Shown here in pieces: positions 1 through 7,755 of a stretch of 64,000 bases of DNA. The position numbers and the translations under genes were made by a program. Numbering within the stretch: the first letter of the stretch is position 1; every line of letters starts with the position of its first letter. Source of the stretch: Solibacter sp039934035 (GTDB taxonomy: Bacteria; Acidobacteriota; Terriglobia; Bryobacterales; Bryobacteraceae); the NCBI GenBank assembly GCA_039934035.1, contig JBDTMZ010000107.1, positions 112,285 through 176,284 of the forward strand, read 5' to 3'. The notes beneath the pieces are model-generated. The model ran no database searches, had not been told where the DNA came from, and worked only from the letters and a program-made list of their open reading frames with translations.

Positions 1-1511
1 TGCGTCATGTACTGCGAGCCCCAGAGTCCCTTCTCTTCGCCGGCGAGCCAGGCAAAAATCATGCTGCGCTTGGGCCGCATGCCTTTGGCGGCGCCTTCGG
101 AATAGGCGCGGGCCAGCGCCATCAGGCCGGCGGAACCAGAACCGTCGTCGTCGGCGCCGTTGTTGATGTTGTCACCGTCGGGCAGGGGCGTGGCGAAGCC
201 GGTATGATCCAGGTGGGCGCTGATCACGACGTATTCGTTCTTCAGCACCGGATCGCTGCCTTCGAGGATGCCGATGATGTTCTCGGCGTGATTCTGCTCG
301 CTCTTCACGGCAATCTTCAGGTTGATCTTCTTAGCGGCGGCGAGATCGAACGACTCCTGTTTGGAGTTGGCGCCGGCGCCGTAGAACACCTGCTGTCCGC
401 TCATCTTCTCGCCCTGGAAGATCGCATTCGTCATCGCCAAACCGGCGGTCACGCCCGGCGCACTCGGGCAGGTCTGCGATGCCTGTAACTTGGGCACAGT
501 GTAGGCGGGACCGTTGAGCGAGGCGCGGCCGCCGCCTGCGCCAAAGCCAGCCGCCGCATTAGGATTGGCCATGGCGGCGACTTGCTGATAATTCGCAATC
601 GTCACCACGGCAAGCGCGCCATTTTTGGCGGCATACTGCTCAGGCGAGAGGAAATCCGTACAAGCTTCGCCTAGGGGATTGGTGGCCGCCGCCGGTGGAT
701 TGCCGCCGCCCTGCGCCGAACCGGCAGGCGCATCGCCCGCGGCAGGAACCGCATCCGCATTACCGCGCCCGCCGCGTCCACCGCGTCCGGCCGCCGCTTG
801 TTGCGCCGCCAGTTCGGCGGGCAGGCCGGCCACGACGATGATCTTGCCCTTCACGTCCAGGCCTTCGTAAGGGTTGGTCTTGGTTTTGTTGATGACGTAG
901 CCGTTGCCAGCGAACACCAGGTTGGCCGACACGTCCAGCGCTTCGAGCGGGGGACCGCCGCGCCCGCCCGCCGCGATGCTCCAATCGCGGATGTACTCGA
1001 AATTCGTGGTCTGCGGACCCGCGCCGCCGCGCGCGCCACCGCCGCCGCCCTGCCCGCCGCCAGCCTGACCGCCACCAGCGCCACCGCGCCCACGTCCGCC
1101 GCCGCCAGCCGCCGGCCCGGTAATCGACGCCTTACTCTGCTCAGGAATCACCGACTTCGCCACCAGTTCCATCGGCATGAAGTAGGGCTGCAGGGGGCCG
1201 AGGGTGCCCGAGGTGCTGCCGCCTGGTTTCAGACCCCATTCGGCCAGGTGGCTCGCCACGTACAGCGCCGCCGCATCGAAACCGCGAGACGGAAGATTGC
1301 GCCCCTCCATCTGGTCGGAAGCCAGAAAGTAGAGGTAAATCTTCATTTCCTCTTCGCGGATGGAATCGACGTTGCCATAGGGCGCCGGTGCGGCGACCGG
1401 ACCTTTACTGGCAGCTTTCGATTTCCCCTGGGAGTTCGCCGGCTTCACGCTCACCAGTACGGAGAGCGCAAGCGCGGCCACGAAGGCGGTGCTCACGACA
1501 ATTCGGCGCAT
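1..1511 (-). CDS. M28 family metallopeptidase, secreted (3' end cut by window edge)
   Basis: The frame opens at an ATG at 1511 and runs off the left edge; about 503 codons are visible. The N-terminus (MRRIVVSTAFVAALALSVLV) is a signal peptide, so the enzyme is probably periplasmic or secreted. The M28 zinc-site signature lies near the edge: HLDH at about residue 433, NGADDDGSG some 20 residues later, and GEEKG at about residue 490; these match the His, bridging Asp and Glu motifs of two-zinc aminopeptidases. Two Gly/Arg/Ala-rich low-complexity inserts (about residues 125-165 and 255-275) are unusual and probably disordered; the second lies in a PA-like region before the catalytic domain. Family assignment is firm, the substrate unknown. 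The long GC-rich frames on the opposite strand here are shadows. Confidence 0.9.
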   Translation of the reverse strand, partial: MRRIVVSTAFVAALALSVLVSVKPANSQGKSKAASKGPVAAPAPYGNVDSIREEEMKIYLYFLASDQMEGRNLPSRGFDAAALYVASHLAEWGLKPGGSTSGTLGPLQPYFMPMELVAKSVIPEQSKASITGPAAGGGGRGRGGAGGGQAGGGQGGGGGARGGAGPQTTNFEYIRDWSIAAGGRGGPPLEALDVSANLVFAGNGYVINKTKTNPYEGLDVKGKIIVVAGLPAELAAQQAAAGRGGRGGRGNADAVPAAGDAPAGSAQGGGNPPAAATNPLGEACTDFLSPEQYAAKNGALAVVTIANYQQVAAMANPNAAAGFGAGGGRASLNGPAYTVPKLQASQTCPSAPGVTAGLAMTNAIFQGEKMSGQQVFYGAGANSKQESFDLAAAKKINLKIAVKSEQNHAENIIGILEGSDPVLKNEYVVISAHLDHTGFATPLPDGDNINNGADDDGSGSAGLMALARAYSEGAAKGMRPKRSMIFAWLAGEEKGLWGSQYMT

Positions 1512-1649
1512 AAATCCTCAAAGAACAAACATTGGACTAACAACCCTATGGGGAAAAAGCGTAGCATATCGCGCCCGCACCTGCCCACTGGAGGCTCCGG
1601 CGCGATTCCCGCCCTAAACCTATTGGCCCGGCCAGCCGATAAATAACAT

Positions 1650-2009
1650 ATGAGCCAGCGGCGCGAACCGCGCTTTGAAATCGAACAATCCCTTTGGATT
1701 ACCCTCTTTGGGGAACCCGACGTGCGCATGCCGGCCCGGGTCAAAAACCTGTCGGCCCGGGGAGTCGGCCTGGAACTCCAGGGTCCGGTAGCCGCCGGGA
1801 GTGCCCTCAAGTTCGAAATCGATGACGTGCTCCTGCTCGGGGAAGTCATCTATTGCCGGGACGACGGAGACACCTATTACGTCGGAGTGCAATTGGAACA
1901 GGCGTTGTATGGACTTGGCGAACTGGCCAAGGCGGTCCGGAAGTTTACCGGCGAAACGTCATGCCCGGAGGGCGCTCACGCCATGGTAAAACGCCACCGC
2001 CAGGACTAG
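1650..2009 (+). CDS. PilZ domain protein (cyclic-di-GMP binding)
   Basis: A 119-residue single-domain protein. It carries both parts of the PilZ c-di-GMP signature: RREPR at residues 4-8 (RxxxR type) and N-L-S-A-R-G at 33-38 (D/NxSxxG type), followed by the usual beta-barrel pattern. There is no signal peptide or membrane segment, so it is probably a cytoplasmic c-di-GMP receptor that acts on an unknown partner. It is transcribed away from the M28 peptidase. Its last 51 bases overlap a small gene on the other strand. Confidence 0.87.
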   Translation: MSQRREPRFEIEQSLWITLFGEPDVRMPARVKNLSARGVGLELQGPVAAGSALKFEIDDVLLLGEVIYCRDDGDTYYVGVQLEQALYGLGELAKAVRKFTGETSCPEGAHAMVKRHRQD

Positions 2010-2090
2010 CAGCAGTCCCATCAATAGAATCAGCGCCATCCGCTGCGCCTTGGCGCCGCGCATCAGCTCGTTGTGCATCAATCTCCGCAT
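1959..2090 (-). CDS. Small single-pass membrane protein, 43 aa
   Basis: This small frame starts at the ATG at 2090 with a good upstream GGGAGAGAG Shine-Dalgarno-like run. The protein has a basic N-terminus (MRRLMHNELMRGAKAQR), one hydrophobic segment of about 20 residues (MALILLMGLLLVLAVAFYHG) and a short tail. This is the layout of a small inner-membrane protein with a cytoplasmic N-terminus. It overlaps the 3' end of the PilZ gene on the opposite strand. The function is not recognised. The ribosome-binding site and clean transmembrane pattern argue that it is real, but no homology is known to me. Confidence 0.5.
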   Translation of the reverse strand: MRRLMHNELMRGAKAQRMALILLMGLLLVLAVAFYHGVSALRA

Positions 2091-2211
2091 GGAACACTCT
2101 CTCCCATAGCTATATACAATAACGCATCAGAATGTTCCCGGGTTTCCGGGAGCGTTCGTTTCGACTCAACTGCGACGCGCGGCATCGCGTGTTTGCTATC
2201 TTGGTGTTTCT

Positions 2212-3102
2212 ATGAGCAAACGCGCGGTAGTCTTCGGAGCAGCCGGGCAGTTAGGCATCGAGCTGGTCCGGGAGCTTCAACAACGCCGGTTTGCGGTGGC
2301 CTCGTGGGACCGCTCCCAGGTAGACATTACGGACCGCGCGGCCGTAGAGAACGCCCTGGCCGAATTTGACGCCGAAGTGGTATTCAATGCGGCCGCCTAC
2401 AACCAGGTGGACGTCGCTGAAAAAGAGCCGCAAGCGGCCTTTCTGGTCAACGCCTTAGCAGTTCGAAACCTCGCCTTGGCCTGCCGGCAGGTGGACGCCA
2501 GCCTGGTTCATTTTTCCACCGACTACGTTTTCGACGGCCGCGCCCGCCATCCTTACGTGGAAGAAGATCCAACCCACCCGTTGGGCGCGTATGCGGTGTC
2601 GAAACTGGCCGGCGAACTCTACGCCCAGGCGTACCTGGACCAGGCTCTGATCGTCCGGACCTCGGGCGTCTTCGGCCCCGGCGGACTGGCTACCGCCCGC
2701 GGCAATTTCGTCGAACTGATGCTGCGCCTGGCGGCCTCGCCAAATCCGATTCGCGTGGTGGAAGACCATGTGGCGTCGCCCACCTTTGCGCCGCTGTTGG
2801 CATCGCGCACCATCGACCTGGTGGAACGCAAACTGGCGGGCGTCTACCACCTCGGCGGGGGCTCGCCGACTTCGTGGTTCCAGTTCGCCCGTTTGATTTT
2901 CGATGCCGCCGGACTCAACCCCGTCCTGCTGGCCACCAACGAGCGCGAATACCGGACTCCGGCCCGCAGGCCGAAGTATTCCGCCCTATCCAATGCCAAA
3001 ATGGAGCGCGCTGGCCTGGAGCCAATGCCTTCATTGAAGGACGTCCTGGCCACCTACTTCGCAAGCCGCCCCACGGTTCCGGCGAGAAAATCAGGCGGCT
3101 AA
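2212..3102 (+). CDS. rfbD: dTDP-4-dehydrorhamnose reductase
   Basis: 296 residues, the normal length for RfbD/RmlD, the last step of dTDP-L-rhamnose synthesis. The N-terminal NADPH-binding motif GAAGQLG is at residues 9-15. The extended SDR features follow: FNAAAYNQVD, the STDYVFDG strand at about 102-109 and the catalytic YxxxK (Y127, K131). The product would feed rhamnose into surface polysaccharide. No other rml genes are adjacent. Its TAA stop abuts the stop codon of the convergent VWA gene with no base between. Confidence 0.92.
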   Translation: MSKRAVVFGAAGQLGIELVRELQQRRFAVASWDRSQVDITDRAAVENALAEFDAEVVFNAAAYNQVDVAEKEPQAAFLVNALAVRNLALACRQVDASLVHFSTDYVFDGRARHPYVEEDPTHPLGAYAVSKLAGELYAQAYLDQALIVRTSGVFGPGGLATARGNFVELMLRLAASPNPIRVVEDHVASPTFAPLLASRTIDLVERKLAGVYHLGGGSPTSWFQFARLIFDAAGLNPVLLATNEREYRTPARRPKYSALSNAKMERAGLEPMPSLKDVLATYFASRPTVPARKSGG

Positions 3103-4059
3103 TTACTTCGTCCCGGGCTTGATGGCGTAATACCCTTTGCGGGCCTGCGCCTTCATGTCTTTGTTGGCGAGCTTGATTTCGAGGTGGCGGTAGCCGCCGT
3201 CCCCGAGATCGTTGGTGGGCGTGTAGGCAATCGAGTACTGGCTGCGCATCTCGTCCTGCAGTTCCTTGAAGACCTGATCCAGCGTGTGCCTGCGATCCAC
3301 CTTGTAGACCCGGCCGCCGGTTTCCTCGCTCATCTTGCGCAGTTCGCCCTCGCCTCCGCCGCCACCCATCCCGAACGGGCCATACGCCGAGGAGTCGGAA
3401 TAATTGATGCTGTAAATCACGGCGTCCGACTTCTGCGCGGCCTCGATCGCCTGGTTGCGCGACATCCGGCTGCCCATATCCACTCCATCCGTGATCACCA
3501 CGATCACCTTGCGTCCCACTTCGCCTTTGAGTTTCTCGTTGGCGGCCAGATAAATCGCATCGTAGAGCACCGTGCCGCGCGGTCCGCCGGCGGTGGGCAC
3601 CGGGCCGGGATGAATGCCGCTAACGCCGGACGACGGACGCAGTTCGCCCAGCCCCTCGGAGAGGAGCTTGCCGCTGCTGGTGTAATCCTGCAAAAGCTCG
3701 GTTTCTTCTCCGAAACTGATCAGAAATGCGAGATCTTTCTTGCGCAAAACCTCGCGGAAAAACTGCGTCGCCGCATTGCGCTCGATGTCGATCAGATTGC
3801 GCTGGCTGCCGCTGACATCCACCAGCAGGCCGATCGTCAACGGGAGATCGGTTTCCTTGGTGAAGTACTTGATCGTCTGCGGTTTACCATCCTCCAGGAC
3901 GGTGAAATCCTCCTTTTGGAGGGAGGGGATCAGGGCGCCCTTCTTGTCGCGCACGCTGGCCAGAATACTGACCACATCGACATCGACTTTGATCGTGGCG
4001 GGGTCCTGGGCCAGCAGCGCGCTGGTCAGCGCAAGAGCAGTAAATATGTGTATTCGCAT
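3103..4059 (-). CDS. VWA domain protein, acidobacterial VWFA-related family (TIGR03436-like)
   Basis: 318 residues from the ATG at 4059. This start is chosen because it gives a signal peptide (MRIHIFTALALTSALLAQ) and does not run into the divergent gene at 4106. The mature protein begins with an immunoglobulin-like segment (IKVDVDVVSILASVRDKKG, then FTVLEDGKPQTI) and then a von Willebrand factor A domain with the MIDAS motif DVSGS and a later VITDGVDMGS strand. This layout is characteristic of the VWFA-related family expanded in Acidobacteriota. It is probably secreted or periplasmic and involved in protein-protein contacts; the specific role is unknown. Confidence 0.88.
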   Translation of the reverse strand: MRIHIFTALALTSALLAQDPATIKVDVDVVSILASVRDKKGALIPSLQKEDFTVLEDGKPQTIKYFTKETDLPLTIGLLVDVSGSQRNLIDIERNAATQFFREVLRKKDLAFLISFGEETELLQDYTSSGKLLSEGLGELRPSSGVSGIHPGPVPTAGGPRGTVLYDAIYLAANEKLKGEVGRKVIVVITDGVDMGSRMSRNQAIEAAQKSDAVIYSINYSDSSAYGPFGMGGGGGEGELRKMSEETGGRVYKVDRRHTLDQVFKELQDEMRSQYSIAYTPTNDLGDGGYRHLEIKLANKDMKAQARKGYYAIKPGTK

Positions 4060-4105
4060 CCCGGTACAATAGAGTGGACGCACCGAACGGCGCCGCTGTT
4101 TCACC

Positions 4106-4708
4106 ATGAAGAAAGCCATTCACCACCTCCGCAAGAACGATCCGGTACTGTCCGCTATTATCGAACGGGTGGGCCCCTATGGCATGAGGTATGTGCCGCC
4201 ACAATTCGAAAGTCTCGTCAGATCCATTATTTACCAACAGTTGAGCGGGAAGGTTGCGCGGGTGATCAGCGATCGCCTATTCGCTGCCGTGAAGGGCGAA
4301 ATGACGCCGGAGAACGTGCTGAAACTCCGCCCGGCGCGCATGCGGTCGCTGGGGCTTTCGACGGCGAAGACGGCGTATATCCGCGATCTGGCGCGTCACA
4401 CCCGTGACGGCAAGCTGGATTTCCAACATCTTCCCGGGCTGAGCGACCAGCAGGTAATTGAGTGCCTCACGCAGGTGAAGGGCATCGGGGTATGGACCGC
4501 GCACATGTTCCTGATGTTTGCGCTGCAACGCCACGACATCCTGCCGACGGGCGATCTGGGGATCCGCAACGCCATGCGTAAAGCATACAATCTGGAGGTC
4601 TTGCCGTCGCCGGTCGAGATGGAACAGTTGGCCCTGTCCTGGCGCCCCTACTGCTCGGTGGCGAGTTGGTATCTCTGGCGCAGCCTGGAAGGCGACGCGA
4701 ATTTCTAG
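4106..4708 (+). CDS. DNA-3-methyladenine glycosylase, AlkA/HhH-GPD type
   Basis: 200 residues, a compact AlkA-like base-excision glycosylase. The helix-hairpin-helix is clear (LTQVKGIGVWTAHMF, about residues 121-135) and the catalytic aspartate lies in PTGDLGIRN (D150). The segment SIIYQQLSGKVA at 40-51 is the usual N-terminal helix of the family. It lacks the N-terminal domain of E. coli AlkA, as do most bacterial short forms. It removes alkylated bases and starts base-excision repair. It is divergent from the VWA gene, with 46 bases between the two starts. Confidence 0.9.
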   Translation: MKKAIHHLRKNDPVLSAIIERVGPYGMRYVPPQFESLVRSIIYQQLSGKVARVISDRLFAAVKGEMTPENVLKLRPARMRSLGLSTAKTAYIRDLARHTRDGKLDFQHLPGLSDQQVIECLTQVKGIGVWTAHMFLMFALQRHDILPTGDLGIRNAMRKAYNLEVLPSPVEMEQLALSWRPYCSVASWYLWRSLEGDANF

Positions 4709-5092
4709 TTATTGCGTGGCTGGACCCGTGGTGTGCTCACGAAGCCACTTATCCAGTTCTACAAATCGCATTCGGCCAGTTTCGTAGAGGCCGATCAGGA
4801 ACGAATAGGCTTCGACATCGTCGAATGTCAACTGGTAGCCGTTGACGCGCAGGAATGCCGCGGTTAAAGTAATCGCCACTCTTTTATTTCCATCGATGAA
4901 TGGGTGATTTTGCGAGAGGCTCTCCCAAAGGGCAGCCGCTTCCTCGATTAAATCGTTGTAGTATCCGCTTTGGGGCCGGGCTAGCGCCGACTCCAGACCG
5001 GAGCGATCTCGAATTCCCAGCGAGCCCCCGAAAAGAGCGATCAATCTCTCGTGAACGACAAGGGCTTCGTCAATGGTTGGGTAGCGGGTCAC
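4709..5092 (-). CDS. doc: Doc-type Fic-fold toxin (death on curing)
   Basis: 127 residues, matching the usual Doc length. The start is the GTG at 5092, which overlaps the antitoxin stop as GTGA; a longer frame upstream is not needed. The Fic/Doc active-site motif is complete: HPFIDGNKR at residues 63-71. It is followed by the family's hydrophobic helix (AITLTAAFLRVNG). In phage P1, Doc phosphorylates and inactivates EF-Tu, and the intact motif suggests an active toxin here. The coupled 60-residue gene upstream is the presumed antitoxin. Confidence 0.9.
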   Translation of the reverse strand: MTRYPTIDEALVVHERLIALFGGSLGIRDRSGLESALARPQSGYYNDLIEEAAALWESLSQNHPFIDGNKRVAITLTAAFLRVNGYQLTFDDVEAYSFLIGLYETGRMRFVELDKWLREHTTGPATQ

Positions 5093-5271
5093 TGCGACAG
5101 GCGGCGCAGAATTTCCGGATGCTCGACGATGAACTCGTCGGCGGCCTGGAGGAACGACAGGTCGGGCTGGATCGCGTTCCGTTCCCTCAGGTAATCGATA
5201 AACTTGCTTACAGCCTCTTGCTCCCGGGGCGTCAGGGACTGCACGACAGAGAGGAGGTCCTGGGTCGACAT
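5089..5271 (-). CDS. Putative antitoxin of the Doc module, 60 aa
   Basis: A 60-residue protein directly upstream of doc with a 4-base GTGA overlap, the typical gene order of a type II toxin-antitoxin pair. The sequence (STQDLLSVVQSLTPREQEAV, then FIDYLRERN) does not look like the Phd/YefM fold that usually partners Doc. It is mostly helical, with an acidic C-terminal tail (ADEFIVEHPEILRRL) of the sort that wraps a toxin. A perfect inverted repeat lies 23 bases upstream. The antitoxin role is inferred from position and size. Confidence 0.72.
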   Translation of the reverse strand: MSTQDLLSVVQSLTPREQEAVSKFIDYLRERNAIQPDLSFLQAADEFIVEHPEILRRLSQ

Positions 5272-5293
5272 GGTGGATACCTGTAGCCAGTGT

Positions 5294-5307
5294 AACGCAG
5301 TTGCGTT
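5294..5307. promoter_or_regulatory. Inverted repeat, likely operator of the doc module
   Basis: A perfect palindrome, AACGCA-GT-TGCGTT, lies 23 bases upstream of the antitoxin start. On the minus strand it is followed at once by TACACT, a possible -10 hexamer. Such a site is expected for autoregulation by the antitoxin or the toxin-antitoxin complex. Confidence 0.5.
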
Positions 5308-5343
5308 TGTCCCTCATGAAGCAGGATTAATTTCCACAGTTCG

Positions 5344-5371
5344 TTGAAATTCGAGGCAGCGACTCTATAAT
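5344..5371 (+). promoter_or_regulatory. Sigma-70-type promoter for the small cytochrome gene
   Basis: TTGAAA at 5344-5349 and a consensus TATAAT at 5366-5371 are separated by 16 bases. Transcription would start near 5378, giving a leader of about 48 bases before the ATG at 5426. This is one of the best promoter matches in the window. Confidence 0.72.
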
Positions 5372-5425
5372 ACTCATAGGATATTGAGATCCCGGATGCG
5401 ATTGAATCCGAACAGGAGATTTACG

Positions 5426-5659
5426 ATGCGCGCACTGAAACTCGTTCTGCCGACGGTAATCCTGAGCGCCGGCTTCCTGGTCTGCACCACCGCGACCTAC
5501 GGCAAACCGGAATACGCTACGAAGGAAAAGAAAGGCTGCACGTTCTGCCACGCCAAAATGTTGACAGATAAGGCCGAAATGCAGAAGAATTTGAACGAGG
5601 CGGGCACCTACTACAAGGACCACGACCACAAGCTGGACGGCTACACACCCAAGAAGTAG
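5426..5659 (+). CDS. Small monohaem c-type cytochrome-like protein, exported
   Basis: 77 residues from the ATG at 5426, chosen over an upstream ATG because AGGAG at 5414-5418 sits seven bases before it and the protein then begins with a signal peptide (MRALKLVLPTVILSAGF). The mature part is short and carries one CxxCH haem motif, CTFCH, and several further His residues (KDHDHKL) near the C-terminus that could give the second axial ligand. It is expected in the periplasm as an electron carrier or redox sensor. The gene stands alone with its own strong promoter; the partner is unknown. Confidence 0.8.
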   Translation: MRALKLVLPTVILSAGFLVCTTATYGKPEYATKEKKGCTFCHAKMLTDKAEMQKNLNEAGTYYKDHDHKLDGYTPKK

Positions 5660-5726
5660 TTGCTGTCAGGCCCTGTAAGGTGGTCAGCCGGCGGGCGAGT
5701 GCCAATCCTCGACCCGCCCGGCCCAC

Positions 5727-6878
5727 CTACGAGGAGTAGGTCTGTTTCCACTTCCCCAAGGCCGCAATCAGCGGCGTCTTCACGGTCAAATACTGCGCGT
5801 TGTCGTATTGGTTGGTCCGTTCGCGCGGGTCCACCCGGTCGTCGTATAGCTCGCCCGGCGCCTTCCCCTCGGACCGCACAATCACCTTATATCGATCGGA
5901 ACGCGCCATCGCCGTATCGCCATGGCTGGCATACACGGTCGTGCGCCAAGGGTCCTTCTTCGGCAGGGGATGGCCTGCGGCCAAGGCGTAGTAGCTACGC
6001 CCCCACAGATTGCGGTCCGGCAGCGGTGCGGGAGTGATGTCGCAGATGGCGGGGATGAGATCGAAGGCGCTGACCATTTCGGGGCGCGTGGCCAGGGGCT
6101 GCACCCGGCCGGGCCAGCTCCAGATCATTGGGGTGGCGACCACTTCCTCGTACATATTCACCGGGTCGGAGGCGTCGCCCGCGGCCCACAAGCCGTGCCG
6201 TCCCAGCAGGGAGCCGGTAGGGGACGTCAGGATGATCAGGGTGGAATCCACCATCTTCTTCTGCGTGATTTTCGCCCAAAGCGCCGCGACCTCGGCATCG
6301 AGCGCAATGGTGGCTGCCGCGGCGCGCCGCAGATTGGCAAGCAGCTCCGGTCCCAGCATTTCCTTGCCGCGCGCGGCGTTCCTGGCGGGGGGCTCCTGCG
6401 CGAAGGTGTCCAGTTTCGCCTGTGAGAACGCGCCCGGCCCCGGCAGACTTGCGTACGGGGTGAATCCGGCCGTCAGGAAAAACGGTTTGCCCGAGGCCTG
6501 CGCGTCGAGGAACTTGAGCGCCTCGACGCCGCCCGAGGTAGTGGCACAGGTATACCCGATTCCGCTGAGCAGCTTTTCCAGGGTGACTTCACCGGCCGCT
6601 TTATTTTGCATGGTGGTGCGCCCGGTCAAGAGGCAGAGGCGCGCCTCGTCCGGGACCGGCGAACCTGCGTAGTGATTGAGAAAGCGCGTGCCGGTCTGTG
6701 CCAGGCGATCGATGCCGGGTGTTCGGACTTCGGTGGCACCGTAACAGGACAGAATCCACTCGGGCAGGCCGTCCACCAAAATCAGCAGCACGTTGGGCGT
6801 TTCGCCGGGCGCTTTGGTCTGGGCAAACGCAGGCAGCGCGAGACTGCCGAAGAAAAAGTGGCGGCGCGTAATCTTCAT
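5727..6878 (-). CDS. Sulfatase-fold protein with lost catalytic residues (probable pseudoenzyme)
   Basis: 383 residues with a Tat-like N-terminus (RRHFFFGSLALPAFA), so probably exported folded. The fold is that of type I sulfatases: PNVLLILVDG near the N-terminus, the LLTGR helix and a C-terminal FDLIPAICD segment. The catalytic core is changed. The CxPSR motif whose Cys becomes formylglycine reads P-D-E-A-R here (P76 at the Cys position). The N-terminal DD metal pair is DG (D36, G37), and the usual TSDHG metal motif reads TSPTG. The protein is therefore unlikely to be a sulfatase or phosphodiesterase and may bind ligand or partner. Family placement is sure; loss of activity is inference. Confidence 0.82.
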   Translation of the reverse strand: MKITRRHFFFGSLALPAFAQTKAPGETPNVLLILVDGLPEWILSCYGATEVRTPGIDRLAQTGTRFLNHYAGSPVPDEARLCLLTGRTTMQNKAAGEVTLEKLLSGIGYTCATTSGGVEALKFLDAQASGKPFFLTAGFTPYASLPGPGAFSQAKLDTFAQEPPARNAARGKEMLGPELLANLRRAAAATIALDAEVAALWAKITQKKMVDSTLIILTSPTGSLLGRHGLWAAGDASDPVNMYEEVVATPMIWSWPGRVQPLATRPEMVSAFDLIPAICDITPAPLPDRNLWGRSYYALAAGHPLPKKDPWRTTVYASHGDTAMARSDRYKVIVRSEGKAPGELYDDRVDPRERTNQYDNAQYLTVKTPLIAALGKWKQTYSS

Positions 6879-6902
6879 GGCTGAAATATCAGTATAAGCC
6901 GC

Positions 6903-6921
6903 CGTTCAGGAAACCTGAACG
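6903..6921. promoter_or_regulatory. Palindrome and -10 box upstream of pgsA, likely operator
   Basis: CGTTCAGG and CCTGAACG form a perfect 8-base inverted repeat around AAA, between the divergent sulfatase-like gene and pgsA. A TATAGT hexamer at 6937-6942 could be the pgsA -10 box, placing the palindrome over its -35 region. With that -10 box the transcript would begin only a few bases before the pgsA ATG, so it may be nearly leaderless. Confidence 0.45.
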
Positions 6922-6953
6922 AAGTCATACTCTTGTTATAGTTGGTTTGGGCG

Positions 6954-7655
6954 ATGAATCTTCCGAACGCACTGACGATTCTGCGCATCTTCTTCGTGCC
7001 CCTTCTGGTGGCTGCGTTGGTGCAGGAAGCCTCCGTCTTTCAGGTGGGCAGCCTTCGGATTACCAACGACTGGCTGTCGCTGGCGATCTTCCTTGCCGCC
7101 GCCGGAACCGACCTGCTGGATGGATACCTGGCGCGCCGCTGGAAGCAGGTGACGACGATCGGCACCCTGCTCGATCCAATCGCTGACAAGCTCCTGATTT
7201 CGGCCGCGTTGATCTCCCTGGTTCAGATTCGCAGCCTGCCCGGCTGGATGGCCGTCCTGATCATCGCCCGCGAATTTGCGGTTTCCGGCCTACGCTCGAT
7301 CGCGGCCGCGGAAGGCTACACCATCAAGGCAAACGATCTGGGAAAGACCAAGATGTTTTGCCAGGTGGTGGCCATTTCGGTGCTATTGCCCTGCGGGAGG
7401 CATCCCGAACTGCGCCCGGTCGGCATGGTTCTGATGTGGGGGGTGGTGTTCTTCTCGTTGGCTTCCGCCGTCAGCTATTTCGCCAAGTTCTGGCACAAAG
7501 TGGATGAGAGCGTGAAGAATCGCCGGCGGCGCGAACTGTTGACTTTGGAACGCAAACGGCAGCGTGCGCAGTTGCGTGAGAGGCGCGCGGCGGCCGCGGG
7601 CGGAGCTCAAGGTGGTTTGGCCGGTACGATCTGGAAACCGCCCGAGATGAACTGA
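6954..7655 (+). CDS. pgsA: CDP-diacylglycerol-glycerol-3-phosphate 3-phosphatidyltransferase
   Basis: 233 residues from the ATG at 6954 (MNLPNALTILRI, the conserved family start; an upstream TTG frame only adds four residues). The CDP-alcohol phosphotransferase motif is complete: D56-G57-x2-A60-R61-x8-G70-x3-D74-x3-D78. Several membrane segments follow. The enzyme makes phosphatidylglycerol phosphate for phosphatidylglycerol and cardiolipin. Oddly, the C-terminus continues past the membrane domain with a very basic helix (RRRRELLTLERKRQRAQLRE) and then GGLAGTIWKPPEMN. The DNA for this last part is a second copy of the 3' end of the neighbouring gene read on the other strand. Confidence 0.92.
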   Translation: MNLPNALTILRIFFVPLLVAALVQEASVFQVGSLRITNDWLSLAIFLAAAGTDLLDGYLARRWKQVTTIGTLLDPIADKLLISAALISLVQIRSLPGWMAVLIIAREFAVSGLRSIAAAEGYTIKANDLGKTKMFCQVVAISVLLPCGRHPELRPVGMVLMWGVVFFSLASAVSYFAKFWHKVDESVKNRRRRELLTLERKRQRAQLRERRAAAAGGAQGGLAGTIWKPPEMN

Positions 7656-7755
7656 GAACGCCAGGCGGCGCTGACTGCGTCAGAAACGGGCGGCGTCCGG
7701 TAGCGGCGCTGAAGGTGGTTTGGCCGGCACGATCTGGAAGCCCCCCGAGGTGAAC
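7600..7755. repeat. Direct repeat (~53 bp, offset 103 bp) spanning two convergent 3' ends
   Basis: The blocks 7600-7652 and 7703-7755 are near-identical with about six differences; the core GGTGGTTTGGCCGG begins at 7611 and 7714. The first copy encodes the last residues and stop of PgsA on the plus strand. The second encodes the C-terminal region of the RodZ-like protein on the minus strand (GGFQIVPAKPP). A local duplication of the RodZ-like 3' end seems to have supplied the end of pgsA. Confidence 0.85.

Noticed and set aside
3184..4407. 407-codon plus-strand frame
   Set aside because: Antisense of the VWA gene and out-of-frame to the glycosylase gene; composition is that of a shadow.
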